Position numbers and translations under genes: made by a program | The notes under the pieces: model-generated | What the model saw: the letters and a program-made list of their open reading frames with translations, nothing else | What the model was told of the DNA's origin: nothing | Database searches by the model: none | In this document: positions 9,181 to 19,080 of the stretch, in pieces | How the letters are laid out: each line of letters starts with the position of its first letter | How positions within the stretch are numbered: the first letter of the stretch is position 1 | DNA from: Palsa-504 sp963839095 | GTDB taxonomy: Bacteria > Actinomycetota > Actinomycetes > Streptosporangiales > Streptosporangiaceae | DNA: 64,000 nt | Direction: 5' to 3' | Assembly: GCA_963839095.1 (NCBI GenBank) | Contig: CAWIUF010000056.1 | Location: 124,001 to 188,000, forward strand

Positions 9181-11001
9181 TCAGCCGGGCCGGTCGGGCG
9201 GCTCCGTGCTCTCTTCCGGGATGCCGGGGACGAGTTCGCCGGGCTCGAAGCCGCCTTCCCCGGCCACGGCGGCCAGTTCGTACCCCAGTGACTCGCGGGC
9301 AGCGGGGACCTTGGTCCGGCGGCCGGTGAGGGCCGAGGCGATGGCCGCGATCACGTTGGCCGCGATGGCGAACCCGAAGGCCACGCCGAGGCCGCTGTGG
9401 AACGGCGCCGTGATCAGGTGCGGGAAGAACTGCCGTCCGGTCACATAGGACGCGTGGGCCGGGGACAGATTATGCAGCAGCGGGCCGAGCAGCTGCTGGA
9501 TCGGGTTGTAGCCGAGGAAGGAGGCGAACAGCACCCCGATCGGGGGCAGGTGCGAGATCGGCGCGGCCGTGGCGGCCGGGACGCCCTGCGCGGTCAGGCC
9601 GCTGAACATGGCCCCCGGGAGCTTGCTCGACAGGCCCGCCACCATCAGGGTGAAGAAGATGCCGATCGACAGCACGAACGCGGAGTTCTGGAAGGTGGCG
9701 ATCATGCCGCCCGCCGCCCCGCGCCGGTCGGCCGGGACCGAGTTCATCATCTCTGCCCAGTTCGGTGAGAAGAACAGGCCGGAGCCGAACCCGTTGAGGG
9801 CGATGACGAGCGCGAACTCCCAGTAGGAGAAGTTCACCGGGACGAAGATCAGCAGGCCGAAGCTCGCGCCGGTGAGCAGCGCGCCGCCCACGGTGAACGC
9901 CTTGGGGCCGAACTTGTCGGACAGCACGCCGGACAGCGGCGCGGCCACCAGGAAGCCGACCGTGAGCGGAACCAGGTAGATGCCGGCCCACAGCGGGGTC
10001 TGGCTGAAGTCGTAGCCGTGCAGCGGCAGCCAGATCCCCTGCAGCCAGATGATCAGCATGAACTGCATGCCGCCGCGGCCCATCGCCAGCATCAGGCTCG
10101 CGACGTTCCCGGCGGCGAACGCCCGGATCTTGAACAGCGAGACGCGGAACAGCGGCTCGGCCACCTTGGTCTCGACGTACACGAAGATGACCAGCAGCGC
10201 GAAGCCGCCGAAGAGCGCGGTGAGTACGAACGGGCTGGTCCAGCCCATCGGGTGCCCGCCGTAGGGCAGGAGGCCGTAGGTGATGCCGACCAGGATGGAG
10301 ACCAGCCCGGCGGCGAACAGCAGGTTGCCCCACCAGTCCATCTGCGCGTGCTGGCGGATCCCGATGTCGTGGAGCATGAAGTACGCCCACAGGGTGCCGA
10401 ACACGCCGATCGGCGCCGAGACCAGGAAGATCAGGTGCCAGTTGATAGGAGCGAGGACGCCGCCGAGGATGAGGCCGATGAACGACCCGGCGATGGCCGC
10501 GATCGAGTTCACGCTGAGGGCACGGCCGCGCTGGCCGGCCGGGAACGCGTCGGTGACGATGGCGGCGGCATTGGCGAACAGGAACGCGCCGCCGACGCCC
10601 TGCACCACCCGCCAGATGATCAGCCACAACGCCCCGTTGGCGCCGTGCATCCAGGTCACGGTCAGGAAGATCGAGGCCACGCTGAAGATCGCGAAGCCCA
10701 GCGTGTACATCCGCACCCGGCCGAACATGTCGCCCAGCCGGCCGAAGCTGACGACGAGCACGGCGGAGACCACCAGGAAGCCCATGAACATCCACAGCAG
10801 ATAGCTGGTGTTGCCGGAACTCAGCGGGTTCAGCCCGATGCCGTGGAAGACGTCAGGCAACGCGATCAGCACGATCGACTGGTTGATCGTCGCCATCAGC
10901 ATGCCCAGCGTCGTGTTGGACAGCGCGATCCACTTGTAGTGCGGTCCGAGCGCAGGGCCCGACCGCACGGGCGCGCCTGTCACGTCAGATTTAGCCATCA
11001 T
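9181..11001 (-). CDS. MFS drug:H+ antiporter, DHA2 type (14 TM)
   Basis: This is a membrane transporter of about 606 residues. It begins with LSNTTLGMLMATINQSIVLIALPDV, typical of the first helix of DHA2 transporters, followed by motif A GRLGDMFGRVRMYTLG. About 14 hydrophobic segments follow. A large loop lies near residues 480-530, and the C-terminal tail is Pro/Glu-rich and cytoplasmic. The ATG at 11001 is preceded by GGGGAG. An upstream TTG at 11049 in the same frame is less likely. It diverges from the CocE-type hydrolase at 11146. Efflux of a hydrophobic compound is expected, but the substrate is not inferable. Confidence 0.85.
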   Translation of the reverse strand: MMAKSDVTGAPVRSGPALGPHYKWIALSNTTLGMLMATINQSIVLIALPDVFHGIGLNPLSSGNTSYLLWMFMGFLVVSAVLVVSFGRLGDMFGRVRMYTLGFAIFSVASIFLTVTWMHGANGALWLIIWRVVQGVGGAFLFANAAAIVTDAFPAGQRGRALSVNSIAAIAGSFIGLILGGVLAPINWHLIFLVSAPIGVFGTLWAYFMLHDIGIRQHAQMDWWGNLLFAAGLVSILVGITYGLLPYGGHPMGWTSPFVLTALFGGFALLVIFVYVETKVAEPLFRVSLFKIRAFAAGNVASLMLAMGRGGMQFMLIIWLQGIWLPLHGYDFSQTPLWAGIYLVPLTVGFLVAAPLSGVLSDKFGPKAFTVGGALLTGASFGLLIFVPVNFSYWEFALVIALNGFGSGLFFSPNWAEMMNSVPADRRGAAGGMIATFQNSAFVLSIGIFFTLMVAGLSSKLPGAMFSGLTAQGVPAATAAPISHLPPIGVLFASFLGYNPIQQLLGPLLHNLSPAHASYVTGRQFFPHLITAPFHSGLGVAFGFAIAANVIAAIASALTGRRTKVPAARESLGYELAAVAGEGGFEPGELVPGIPEESTEPPDRPG

Positions 11002-11145
11002 GGGCCGACATGCTCCCCATCTGAGACCCGGGTACTTGCTAATCCTCAACTAACAATGACAGATCGGGATGCATCCGCGCCTTTCAGGGGCCGGGGTAGC
11101 CTGCGATGATCCGGGACCGGCGCATGTCGTAATGGAGGCTGGCTG

Positions 11146-12825
11146 ATGAATCCGCTGTCTGGTGTTGCGGGCATGGCGGTGGACCGCATGCTCGGCCTCG
11201 GTCCGGCCGCGGTGCGGTACGAGCTGCGGCGCGACGTGGCCGTGGAGATGCCGGATGGCGTCGTGCTGCTCGGTGACCATTACCGGCCCGCGGGGCATGA
11301 ACAGCCGCGGGCGGTCGTGCTGATCCGCTCGCCGTACGGCCGGGCGGGCCTGCCGGGGCTGGTGTTCGCAGCCCCGCTGGCACGGCGGGGCTTCCAGGTG
11401 TTCATCCAGAGCATTCGCGGGACGTTCGGCTCGGGCGGGCTGTTCCGCCCCTTCAGTACCGAACGGGAAGACGGCCTGGCTACTGTCGCGTGGCTGCGTG
11501 AGCAGCCGTGGTGCGATGGCCGGGTATCGATGGCCGGCGCTAGCTATCTCGGGCATACGCAGTGGGCCATCGCGCCATACGTCGATCCGCCGTTGGAGTC
11601 GGTGTGCCTGAATATCACGGCCGCGAAGATCAGCGGCGCGTTCTATCAGCATGGCGTACCGAGCCTGCAGAACGCGCTCAACTGGACCGGGCTCATCGGC
11701 AGGCAGGAACGGGGCCTACGCAGCGCCCTGCCGAACCCGCGGCAGATGGCACGGGTGAAACGGGCGCTGCGGAAGATCCCGCTGCAGGCCGCCGACGTTA
11801 CGGTCACAGGCGCGCCCGTCGCGTTCTGGCGGGACTTCACCAGCCACGCCGGCCCCGGCGATGAGTTCTGGGCGGGCACCGATCATGATCACGCGGACCT
11901 GACCCGCATGCCGCCAGTCAGCATGGTGACCGGCTGGTGGGACCTGTTCCTGCCGCTGCAACTGCGCGACTTCACGGCCATCCAGGCCGCTGGCGGCACG
12001 GCGCAGCTCATCGTCGGGCCCTGGCTGCACGGCGAGCCCGCCGAGGTCAAGGCCATCACCGGGCAGGACATCGCCTGGCTCGAGCACCACCTGAACGACG
12101 GCCCGCCGCCGCCGGGGGCGCCGGTCCGGGTATTCCTGCAGCAGGCCGAGACCTGGCTGGAATTCGGCCACTGGCCGCCGCCGGCCACCGTGACCACCGC
12201 GTATTACCTGCGCGCCGCCGGACGCCTGGCCCTGGACGCCGAGCCTGGTGACGCCCCGCCCGACACGTTCGTCTACGACCCGGCGGACCCGACGCCGTCG
12301 GCGGGGGGCCCGCTCCTGCAGCCGCCCGGCAAGCAGGTCGACAACCAGGCCATCGAAGCCCGGCCCGACGTCCTGACCTTCACCACCGACCCCTTGCAGG
12401 CCAGCCAGGACCTGGTGGGACCGGTCAGCGCGCGCATCTTCGTGCGCACCGGCCGCCAGCACGCCGACCTGTTCGTCCGCGTGTGCGACGTCGACGAAAA
12501 AGGCGTCTCCCGCAACATCGTGGACGGCGTCCGGCGGCTGAACCCGCCCACCGTGCCCGCCGACGACGTACAGGCCGACGGCGACCGGGTCCTCGCGGTC
12601 GAGGTGGAACTGTTCCCGACCGCCTACCGGGTCCAGGCCGGGCACCGGATCCGCGTGCAGGTCAGCGGGGGCGCGTTCCCGCGGTTCGCCCGGAACTTCG
12701 GCACCGCCCAGCCCTTTGCCACCGCCACCAGCGCGGTGCGATGCCGGTTCGAGGTCTACCACGACTCCCAGCACCCGGCCTGTGTCCTGCTCCCCATCCT
12801 GCCCGGCCCCGGCCCGCGCCGATAG
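11146..12825 (+). CDS. CocE/NonD family hydrolase
   Basis: This 559-residue member of the X-Pro dipeptidyl-peptidase/cocaine-esterase family has an N-terminal alpha/beta-hydrolase domain. Its nucleophile elbow is GASYLG, with Ser133. Asp and His of the triad are probably in GWWDLF and WLHGEP. The last 230 residues form the jelly-roll domain typical of the family. The ATG at 11146 has GGAGG upstream. These enzymes hydrolyse esters or amides, often acyl esters, and the real substrate cannot be told. It diverges from the MFS pump, and the pair may share control (inference). Confidence 0.85.
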   Translation: MNPLSGVAGMAVDRMLGLGPAAVRYELRRDVAVEMPDGVVLLGDHYRPAGHEQPRAVVLIRSPYGRAGLPGLVFAAPLARRGFQVFIQSIRGTFGSGGLFRPFSTEREDGLATVAWLREQPWCDGRVSMAGASYLGHTQWAIAPYVDPPLESVCLNITAAKISGAFYQHGVPSLQNALNWTGLIGRQERGLRSALPNPRQMARVKRALRKIPLQAADVTVTGAPVAFWRDFTSHAGPGDEFWAGTDHDHADLTRMPPVSMVTGWWDLFLPLQLRDFTAIQAAGGTAQLIVGPWLHGEPAEVKAITGQDIAWLEHHLNDGPPPPGAPVRVFLQQAETWLEFGHWPPPATVTTAYYLRAAGRLALDAEPGDAPPDTFVYDPADPTPSAGGPLLQPPGKQVDNQAIEARPDVLTFTTDPLQASQDLVGPVSARIFVRTGRQHADLFVRVCDVDEKGVSRNIVDGVRRLNPPTVPADDVQADGDRVLAVEVELFPTAYRVQAGHRIRVQVSGGAFPRFARNFGTAQPFATATSAVRCRFEVYHDSQHPACVLLPILPGPGPRR

Positions 12826-12842
12826 CGCGAGGCTACTATCAG

Positions 12843-12861
12843 GTACGTCACGTACTTGACG
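12843..12861. promoter_or_regulatory. Palindrome and -35-like hexamer before the first toxin-antitoxin pair
   Basis: GTACGTCACGTAC at 12843-12855 is a perfect palindrome around one central base. It is followed directly by TTGACG (12856-12861), a good -35 hexamer, and by another ACGTAC-like half site. It lies about 55 bp upstream of the antitoxin start. This arrangement fits an autorepressed toxin-antitoxin promoter (inference). Confidence 0.5.
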
Positions 12862-12913
12862 TACTTAACACAGTCGGCTTCGCTGAAGCTAGGCAACGAT
12901 GGAGGCAAGGACC

Positions 12914-13330
12914 ATGCCGCAGGTTCACTACAACAGCTATACCGAAGCACGCAACAAGCTAAAGAACCTGCTCGATGCGGCTGAAAACGGCCAGGTCGCC
13001 ACCGTCCGCCGTGATGCGGCCACTGCAGTTATCGTTGACGCCGAGCGCCTGCGGTATTTCCTCGCGTCCGTGGTGCCATCCCGTGCCCAGGTGGTCCAGG
13101 AGGCTGGCGGGTGGTCAGTATTCATCCCCGGTCTGCCGGTTGCCGCCGACGGGGCGACCTTCGAGGAAGCCATCGCTGAAATGGCCAGCGCGTTGCGCGA
13201 ATATGCTGACGACTGGCAAGACCACCTCCTGCACGCCCCCAACCACCGCGACAACTGGGGCCTCGTGCAGCTAATTAGCCTCAGCAGCGACGAGCAGCTA
13301 CACGAGTGGCTTGCCGGGTCAGCGCAGTGA
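12914..13330 (+). CDS. Antitoxin with Phd/YefM-like N-terminus and HicB-like C-terminus
   Basis: This 138-residue protein begins VHYNSYTEARNKLKNLLD, a prevent-host-death-like N-terminus in which the helix-strand unit binds DNA. It continues with a segment (VFIPGLPVAADGATFEEAI) resembling the HicB/partial RNase H fold. The ATG at 12914 has GGAGGCAAGGACC upstream and is preferred to the ATG at 12899. The downstream gene starts inside this gene's stop (GTGA), the usual antitoxin-first coupled order. It is predicted to neutralise the next protein and repress their shared promoter. The composite architecture is read from motifs only. Confidence 0.65.
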   Translation: MPQVHYNSYTEARNKLKNLLDAAENGQVATVRRDAATAVIVDAERLRYFLASVVPSRAQVVQEAGGWSVFIPGLPVAADGATFEEAIAEMASALREYADDWQDHLLHAPNHRDNWGLVQLISLSSDEQLHEWLAGSAQ

Positions 13331-13752
13331 CCTGCCCCGCGCCTACCCGCGAGGCGCATGACGCCTTCTGCCAGACCGAAGGCTGGCGGCAAGTCCGGAA
13401 CGCGCGGGGCCAGACCGGTACGCATCATGTGACCTATGAACTCGAGCTCCATGACGGGCAGATCTTGCGTACGCGGCTCTCGCACCCGGTGAACCGTGAT
13501 ACCTACGGCGAGAACCTCTGGAGTCATATCCTCCGAGACCAGCTCAAAGTGGACCAGCAGACGTTCTGGGCATGCGTCCAGGACGGGAAGAAGCCCGGCC
13601 GCGGCGCACCTGAGCCGCCCGCGGAGACGCTACCGGCTGATCTCGTTCACCAACTCCTCACCCGGGTCCGTCTCAGCGAAGCCGAAGTAGCAGCCATGAG
13701 CAAAGACCAAGCCATAGCCAGAATGCAGCAATACTGGGCTACAGGCAGCTGA
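13327..13752 (+). CDS. Putative toxin, 'cytotoxic translational repressor' type
   Basis: This protein has 141 residues. Its first half contains FCQTEGWRQVRNARG and YELELHDGQILRTRLSHP, a small alpha/beta unit resembling HicA-like RNA-binding toxins. A helical tail begins LPADLVHQLL. Actinobacterial homologues are usually labelled cytotoxic translational repressors of toxin-antitoxin systems (recalled family label, not searched here). The GTG at 13327 overlaps the antitoxin stop as GTGA, which favours coupled translation. The predicted role is inhibition of translation when free of antitoxin. No catalytic residue can be assigned with confidence. Confidence 0.6.
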   Translation: MTCPAPTREAHDAFCQTEGWRQVRNARGQTGTHHVTYELELHDGQILRTRLSHPVNRDTYGENLWSHILRDQLKVDQQTFWACVQDGKKPGRGAPEPPAETLPADLVHQLLTRVRLSEAEVAAMSKDQAIARMQQYWATGS

Positions 13753-13819
13753 GGCATTCCAGGTAGCCACGTCCGCAGCTTTGCCAGGCCTGCGTTGAAT
13801 GCTGGGTACGTAGGTGAGG

Positions 13820-14074
13820 TCAGTAGTGGTAGCGGGCCGCGAGGACGATGATCTCTGCTTCGGTGACGATGTACACGAGGCGATGCTCGTCGTCGATCCG
13901 CCGGGACCATGCCCCGGGCAGGTGGTACTTGAGCGGCTCGGGCTTACCGATGCCGCTGAACAGATCTCGCCGGACGTCCTCGATCAGCTTATTGATCCGC
14001 GCGAGCATCTTGCGGTCGGTCTTGAGCCAGGATGTGTAGTCTTCCCAGCCCTGGTCCTCGAATACCAGCCTCAC
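13820..14074 (-). CDS. yoeB: YoeB family mRNA interferase toxin
   Basis: At 84 residues it has exactly the length of E. coli YoeB. The known catalytic residues fall at the same numbers: Glu46 (GKPEP), Arg65 (EHRLVY) and His83 (ARYHY). YoeB cleaves mRNA in the ribosomal A site when freed from YefM (family knowledge). The GTG start at 14074 overlaps the stop of the antitoxin gene (GTGA), so the two are translationally coupled. It converges with the other toxin gene across 67 bp. Confidence 0.93.
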   Translation of the reverse strand: MRLVFEDQGWEDYTSWLKTDRKMLARINKLIEDVRRDLFSGIGKPEPLKYHLPGAWSRRIDDEHRLVYIVTEAEIIVLAARYHY

Positions 14075-14346
14075 CGGCCGGGGCCGGCGTCCGCGTCGGG
14101 GTCGATCAGGGCATGTTCGGCGGTGCGGATGCCGTTCAGGGCATTCTCGTAGGCACTGAGCAGCCGACGGGCGTTAGCCGGCGAGCGCAGCAGGTAGGCG
14201 CCCTCCCGCAGGGCGGCGTAGTCTTCGGCCGAGACGAGGAAAGCGTTGCCGTGCTTGGAGACGATCTCGATGGCGTCGTGGTCCTCGTTGACCTTCTTGA
14301 TCAGCGGGAAGAGTTCTTTACGGGCCTCGCTCGCGGTAATCGACAT
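14071..14346 (-). CDS. yefM: YefM family antitoxin
   Basis: This 91-residue Phd/YefM antitoxin starts MSITASEARKELFPLIKKVN, the DNA-binding N-terminus of the family. An acidic, Gly/Asp-rich C-terminal tail would wrap YoeB. It is the first gene of the yefM-yoeB operon. A perfect inverted repeat lies 18 bp upstream of the ATG. It should neutralise YoeB and repress the operon together with it. Confidence 0.93.
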   Translation of the reverse strand: MSITASEARKELFPLIKKVNEDHDAIEIVSKHGNAFLVSAEDYAALREGAYLLRSPANARRLLSAYENALNGIRTAEHALIDPDADAGPGR

Positions 14347-14363
14347 GACGACCAGCCCTCCTT

Positions 14364-14387
14364 AGTGGTACAAGATATGGTACCACT
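14364..14387. promoter_or_regulatory. Inverted-repeat operator upstream of yefM-yoeB
   Basis: AGTGGTAC at 14364-14371 is repeated as its exact complement GTACCACT at 14380-14387, with an 8-bp AT-rich centre. It lies 18-41 bp before the yefM start, where YefM-YoeB complexes bind palindromes in other bacteria. Assignment as the autoregulatory operator is an inference from position and symmetry. Confidence 0.6.
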
Positions 14388-14411
14388 ACAGTTACCAGTC
14401 ATCAGCTCATG

Positions 14412-17400
14412 TCAGGCCGGGCTGGCCGGCGCGTCGAGCTGGGCGCGGAGGTCGGCCAGGGACTGGTGATAGGACGCGACGTTGCGCAGCTTGATGTCCT
14501 CGTAGCCGCGCACGATGTCCGGCAGCGAGGCGAGCTGCACGGCCAGCGCGGCATTGGCTGGGCTCAGGCGGCTGACCAGCTGGTCGACCAGGGCGATGTA
14601 CTCCTCGATCAGCTCGCGCTCGACGACGCGCACTTGCGTCCGGCCGAACGGGTCCATCCACGTGCCCCGGACCCCGCGCATCGCGCGGAGAACACGGAAC
14701 GCCGGGACGAACCACGGGCCGAGCGCGATCTTGCGCTTCATCCCGAGGGCGCGCAGGACCGGCGGGTGCAGCCGCCAGGAGGCGCGGGCGCCCGGCCCGA
14801 ACTCGGCTTCCAGCCCGGCGCCGAGGGACGGCTCCAGGGCGAGCCGGGCCACCTCGTACTCGTCCTTGTAGGCCATGAGCTTGTACAGGTACCGGGCGAC
14901 GGCCTCGGTCAGGGCGGCCGAGCCCGGCGTCTGGTCCCGTTCCGCGGCGCGGACCCGCTCGACTACGTCGAGGTAGCGGCGGGCGTAGGCCTCGTCCTGG
15001 TACGCGGTGAGGTCCTCGGACCGGGTCCTGATCAGCCGGTCGAGCGGGGACTCCCCGTCCTGCGGCGCGTCCGGCCGGTCCAGGCCCGCGGCGCCGCGGA
15101 CCGCGGCCGGGTCGGCGATGTACTGGCGGCCGCGCCGGAACGCCTGGATGTTCTTCTCCACGGCCACGCCGTTCACCCGGAGCGCCTCCTCGATGGCGTC
15201 CGGCGGCAGCGGCAGCGCCCCGGTCTGGAAGCCCGCGCCGACCAGGAAGACGTTGGCGAACTGGTCGTCCCCGAAGAGCCCGGTGACGAGCTGGCGCACG
15301 TCGGCCAGGACCGCGCCGTCGCGGACCCGGGCCGTGATCGGCGCGCTGACGGCGTCCCGGTCGGGGAAGGACCGGGCCGGGTCGGACACCATCGGCCCGG
15401 TCGGGACCTCGGCCACCGAGACCACGGCGACGGTCCGGTCCGGGTCGGTCACCGCGAGGTTCTTCGGATCGGCGGCCACCAGCAGGTCACACCCCAGGTA
15501 GAGGTCGCACTCCCCCGCGCCGAGCTTGTTGGTGGGCGCCTGGCCGGAACGGCTGAACCGGACGTCGGACACGACCGCGCCGCCCTTCTGCGCCAGCCCG
15601 GTCTGGTCGAGCGACCGGGCGTGCCAGCCCGCGATCAGGCCGGCGGTGGCGAGGACCTGCGACACGGTGACCACGCCGGTACCGCCCACCCCGGTAAGCC
15701 GGATACCGAACGAGTCGGCTGCCACCACCCGGTGCGGCGCCGGGAGCTCGTCCGCGGCGATCGCCCCGGCCGCCTGCGCGCGGCCGCCGCCGGAGGCCCG
15801 GGGCACCACGGTCATGAAGGCCGGGCAGTCCCCGTCCAGGCAGCTGTAGTCGACGTTGCAGGAAGACTGGTGGATGCGGGTCTTGCGGCCGAACTCGGTC
15901 GGCACCGGCTGCACCGACAGGCAGTTGGAGGTGCGCCCGCAGTCCCCGCAGCCTTCGCAGATCCGCTCGTTGATGAACACCCGGGCCGCGGGCTGGGCGA
16001 GCTTGCCGCGCTTGCGCTGGCGGCGCTTCTCGGTGGCGCACTCCTGGTCGTGCACCAGCACGGTGACGCCGCGGGTGGCGGCGAGGACCCGCTGCGCTTC
16101 GTCGAGCCGGGAGCGATCCCAGACGGCTACCCCGTTCGGTAGCTTGGTGTGCTTATAGCGGCTACGGTCTTCCGTGGTGATGAGGACCCTGGCCACCCCC
16201 TCGGCCAGCAGCAGGCTGGCGATCTGGGGCACGGTCATGCCGCTGGCCGGGTGCTGGCCGCCGGTCATGGCGACGGCCCGGTTGTACAGCAGCTTGTAGG
16301 TCATGTTGGCCCCGGCGGCGATCGCGGCCCTGATGGCCAGCGAGCCCGAGTGGTCGAACGTGCCATCCCCGATGTTCTGGGTGAAGTGGTCGCGGTCGAG
16401 GAACGGCGCCATGCCGATCCACTGCATCCCCTCGCCGCCCATCTGGGAGACGCCGGTGACCGTGCCCGCTTGCTCCTCGTCCATCAGCATCACCAGGGCG
16501 TGGCAGCCGATGCCGGCGCCGACCAGCGTCCCGGGCAGCGGCTTGGTGGAGCTGTTGTGCGGGCAGCCCGAGCAGAAGTAAGGGACGCGGCTGACCAGCG
16601 GCAGCATGGTGCGTTCGGCCGGGCGCTCCGGGTCGGGCGCCGCCGGGATGCCGCGGGCGGTCATCCGGCTCCGCAGCGGGCCGGTGATCGCGTCGGCGTC
16701 CAGCTCGCCGTAGGCGGGGATGAGCTCGGAGCCGCCGGCGTCGGCCTTGCCGGTGACGGCGGGCTGGGCCGGGCCGCCGTAGAGGATGTCGCGGATGGCG
16801 GCCTCGAGGAAGGAGCGCTTCTCCTCGACGACCACGATCTCGTCCAGGCCGCCGGCGAACTCGCGGACGGTGTCTTCCTCGAGCGGCCACGGCATGGCGA
16901 CCCGCAGCAGGCGGACCCGGCTGCTCTCGAGGCTGTCCTCGGTGATGCCGAGGGTGCGCAGCGCGGCCAGCACGTCGAGGTAGGTGTGCCCGGCGGCGAC
17001 CACGCCGAGGACGTCGTCCGGGCCGCGCCCGACGACCCGGTTCAGCTGGTTGAGGCGGGCGTACTCCCGGGCCAGGCGGAGCCGGTTCGTGACCAGGTCG
17101 CGCTCGAGCTGGCCCAGCGTGGGGTGCAGCAGCCGGGCGGTGGGCGCGTGCGTTCCGGCCCCGGCCGGGAGCTGCGGGGCGGGCCAGTCCGCGGCCAGGT
17201 CGACCGTGGACGATCCGTCCGCCATCGCGGTGACGACCTTCAGCCCGACCCACAGCCCCGATGCGCGCGACAGCTCGATCGCGTGCCGGCCGAGGTCGAG
17301 CACGTCCTGGCTGTCGGCCGGGTACAGGTACGGGATGTTCAGGTCGGCCAGGGCGGTGTCCGACGCGCACGGCAGGGTCGAGGACTTGGCGGCCGGGTCG

Positions 17401-17842
17401 TCGCCGACCAGGACCAGGGCCCCGCCCCGGGGGTGGGAGCCCATGAGGTTCCCGTGCCGCAGCGCGTCGCTGGCCCGGTCCAGGCCGGGCGCCTTGCCGT
17501 ACCAGATGCCGAGCACCCCGTCACGGGTGGCGCCGGGGAGCGTGCAGGCGAGCTGGCTGCCCTGGACCGAGGTGGCGGCCGCCTCCTCGTTCAGGCCGGG
17601 GACGAACGTGACGTCGTTCGTATCGAGCAGCGGCTTGAGCCGGCTGAGCTCCTGGTCGTAGCCCGCCAGCGGCGATCCCTCGTACCCGGAGATGAACGTG
17701 CCGACGTTCGTCCGGCCGCCAGGTCGCGACGGTGCTGGTCGATGGGCAGCCGGGCCAGGGCCTGGACTCCGGTCAGCTGGACCCGGCCCGAGGTGGCGGT
17801 GTACCGGTCGCTCAGCGCAGGGCGGGCCGCCGTTTCAGTCAT
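14412..17842 (-). CDS. Indolepyruvate ferredoxin oxidoreductase family protein, one apparent frameshift
   Basis: This is a fused thiamine-diphosphate 2-oxoacid:ferredoxin oxidoreductase of about 1143 residues. It converts aryl or branched 2-oxoacids to acyl-CoA while reducing ferredoxin (family knowledge). The N-terminal part (GTFISGYEGSPLAGYDQ) binds substrate and TPP. An Fe-S region reads CEGCGDCGRTSNC. A gamma-type domain follows with GVGGTGVVTVSQVL, and a C-terminal DUF6537-like region ends the protein. The ATG at 17842 has GGAGGAC upstream. The frame of residues 1-43 must shift by one base near 17712 to join the rest. One base seems to be missing between GG and ACG. The total length (3431 nt) agrees with a single deletion. 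Confidence 0.88.
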
Positions 17843-17881
17843 GTGTCCTCCGGGTCAAAACCGTCGCGAGCTGCATAACGA

Positions 17882-17891
17882 CGATATATCG
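17882..17891. promoter_or_regulatory. CGATATATCG palindrome between divergent genes
   Basis: This ten-base perfect palindrome is AT-rich in an otherwise GC-rich 127-bp gap between the oxidoreductase (minus strand) and the hydrolase at 17970 (plus strand). It could be part of a -10 region or a repressor site. No further evidence is available. Confidence 0.3.
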
Positions 17892-17969
17892 GGCCGCTCC
17901 GGAGCCGTCGCGGGCATTACCACCGGACCCGCTGGAGCTTCACCGGAACCGGGCTGAGGTAATGGCCTG

Positions 17970-18848
17970 ATGCCGGATTTTCTGAGCGAGGGCCGGGTCA
18001 CGGCCAACGGACTGCAGTTCGCGTACCTCGAGGGAGGCAGCGGGCCGCTGGTGATGCTGCTGCACGGCTGGCCGGACACGCCGCATACCTGGGACCACCA
18101 GCTGGCCGCCCTGGCCGGGGCGGGATTCCGCGTGGTGGCGCCGTGGCTGCGCGGCTATCCGCCCACCGAGATCCCGGAGTCGGGCTATTTCGATATCGGC
18201 ACGCTGGCGACCGATGTGCGCGAGCTGATCGCGGTGCTCGGCGACGGCGAGCCGTGCCTGCTCGTTGGCCAGGACTGGGGGGCATCGATCGGCTACCAGG
18301 TCCTCGCCGCCTTCCCTGAGGTGGTGCGGAGCGCCGTGGTGATGGCCGTGCCGCATCCGGCCGCGACCCGGGAGTCGCTGCTGCTCGCGGAGCACGTCCA
18401 GCGGTCCTTCCACTGGTTCTTCTTCCAGCTCCCGGAGCTGCCTGAGCGGGCGCTGCGCCAGGATGACTTCGCGTTCGTGGACTGGCTGTGGGACTACTGG
18501 ACCGCGCCCGGCTTCACCGACTCGGAGCACCTGACCCAGGTCAAGCAGATGCTGGCCGTCCCGGGCGCGCTGGAGGCGACCCTGGGCTACTACCGGGCCA
18601 TGTTCGACCCGGCCCGGGCGGACCCGGACCTGGCGCCGGTGCGGCAGGCCGCGGCCCGGCCGATCACGGTACCGACCCTCGCCCTGTGCGGCGCCGAGGA
18701 CAAGCGGGCCGAGGTGATGCAGGACCAGGCCCGGCACTTCGCTGGCCCGTACCGGTTCGAGCTCGTGCCCGGCAGCAGCCACTTCCTGCAGCGCGAGCAG
18801 CCGCAGGCGGTCACGAAACTCGTTCTGGACTGGTTTGCCCGGCACTAG
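17970..18848 (+). CDS. Alpha/beta hydrolase, epoxide-hydrolase-like
   Basis: This 292-residue soluble hydrolase has the oxyanion motif HGWPDT at 32-37 and a nucleophile elbow GQDWGAS in which Asp102 replaces the usual Ser, as in epoxide hydrolases and dehalogenases. A cap region of about residues 130-215 follows. GSSHFLQRE near the C-terminus supplies the catalytic His. The ATG at 17970 has GAGG upstream. It diverges from the indolepyruvate oxidoreductase. The substrate (epoxide, haloalkane or ester) cannot be fixed from sequence. Confidence 0.85.
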   Translation: MPDFLSEGRVTANGLQFAYLEGGSGPLVMLLHGWPDTPHTWDHQLAALAGAGFRVVAPWLRGYPPTEIPESGYFDIGTLATDVRELIAVLGDGEPCLLVGQDWGASIGYQVLAAFPEVVRSAVVMAVPHPAATRESLLLAEHVQRSFHWFFFQLPELPERALRQDDFAFVDWLWDYWTAPGFTDSEHLTQVKQMLAVPGALEATLGYYRAMFDPARADPDLAPVRQAAARPITVPTLALCGAEDKRAEVMQDQARHFAGPYRFELVPGSSHFLQREQPQAVTKLVLDWFARH

Positions 18849-19080
18849 CCGAACATGGCCCGCGCGGCTGGAATAGCACTGGCCGGGCTCGCGTTCTACT
18901 CCCGGTCGGTGCGTTAGTGTCCCCCGGGCCTAACCACTGCCTTCATGGAATACCGTTCGGCTGGAGCCATGTTGCGCCTTTCGCCGTGAGGCGACCTGCG
19001 CACCGGCTACGGCACGCCCTCGCGAGCACCCGCTCCCGGGGGCGCTGTCATGTCCGGCCCCGTCTTGCGCCGGCCGCGCT

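Noticed and set aside
14409..17957. Long plus-strand frames across the indolepyruvate oxidoreductase gene
   Set aside because: They have shadow composition, no ribosome sites and no motifs. The minus strand carries a recognisable Fe-S/TPP enzyme.
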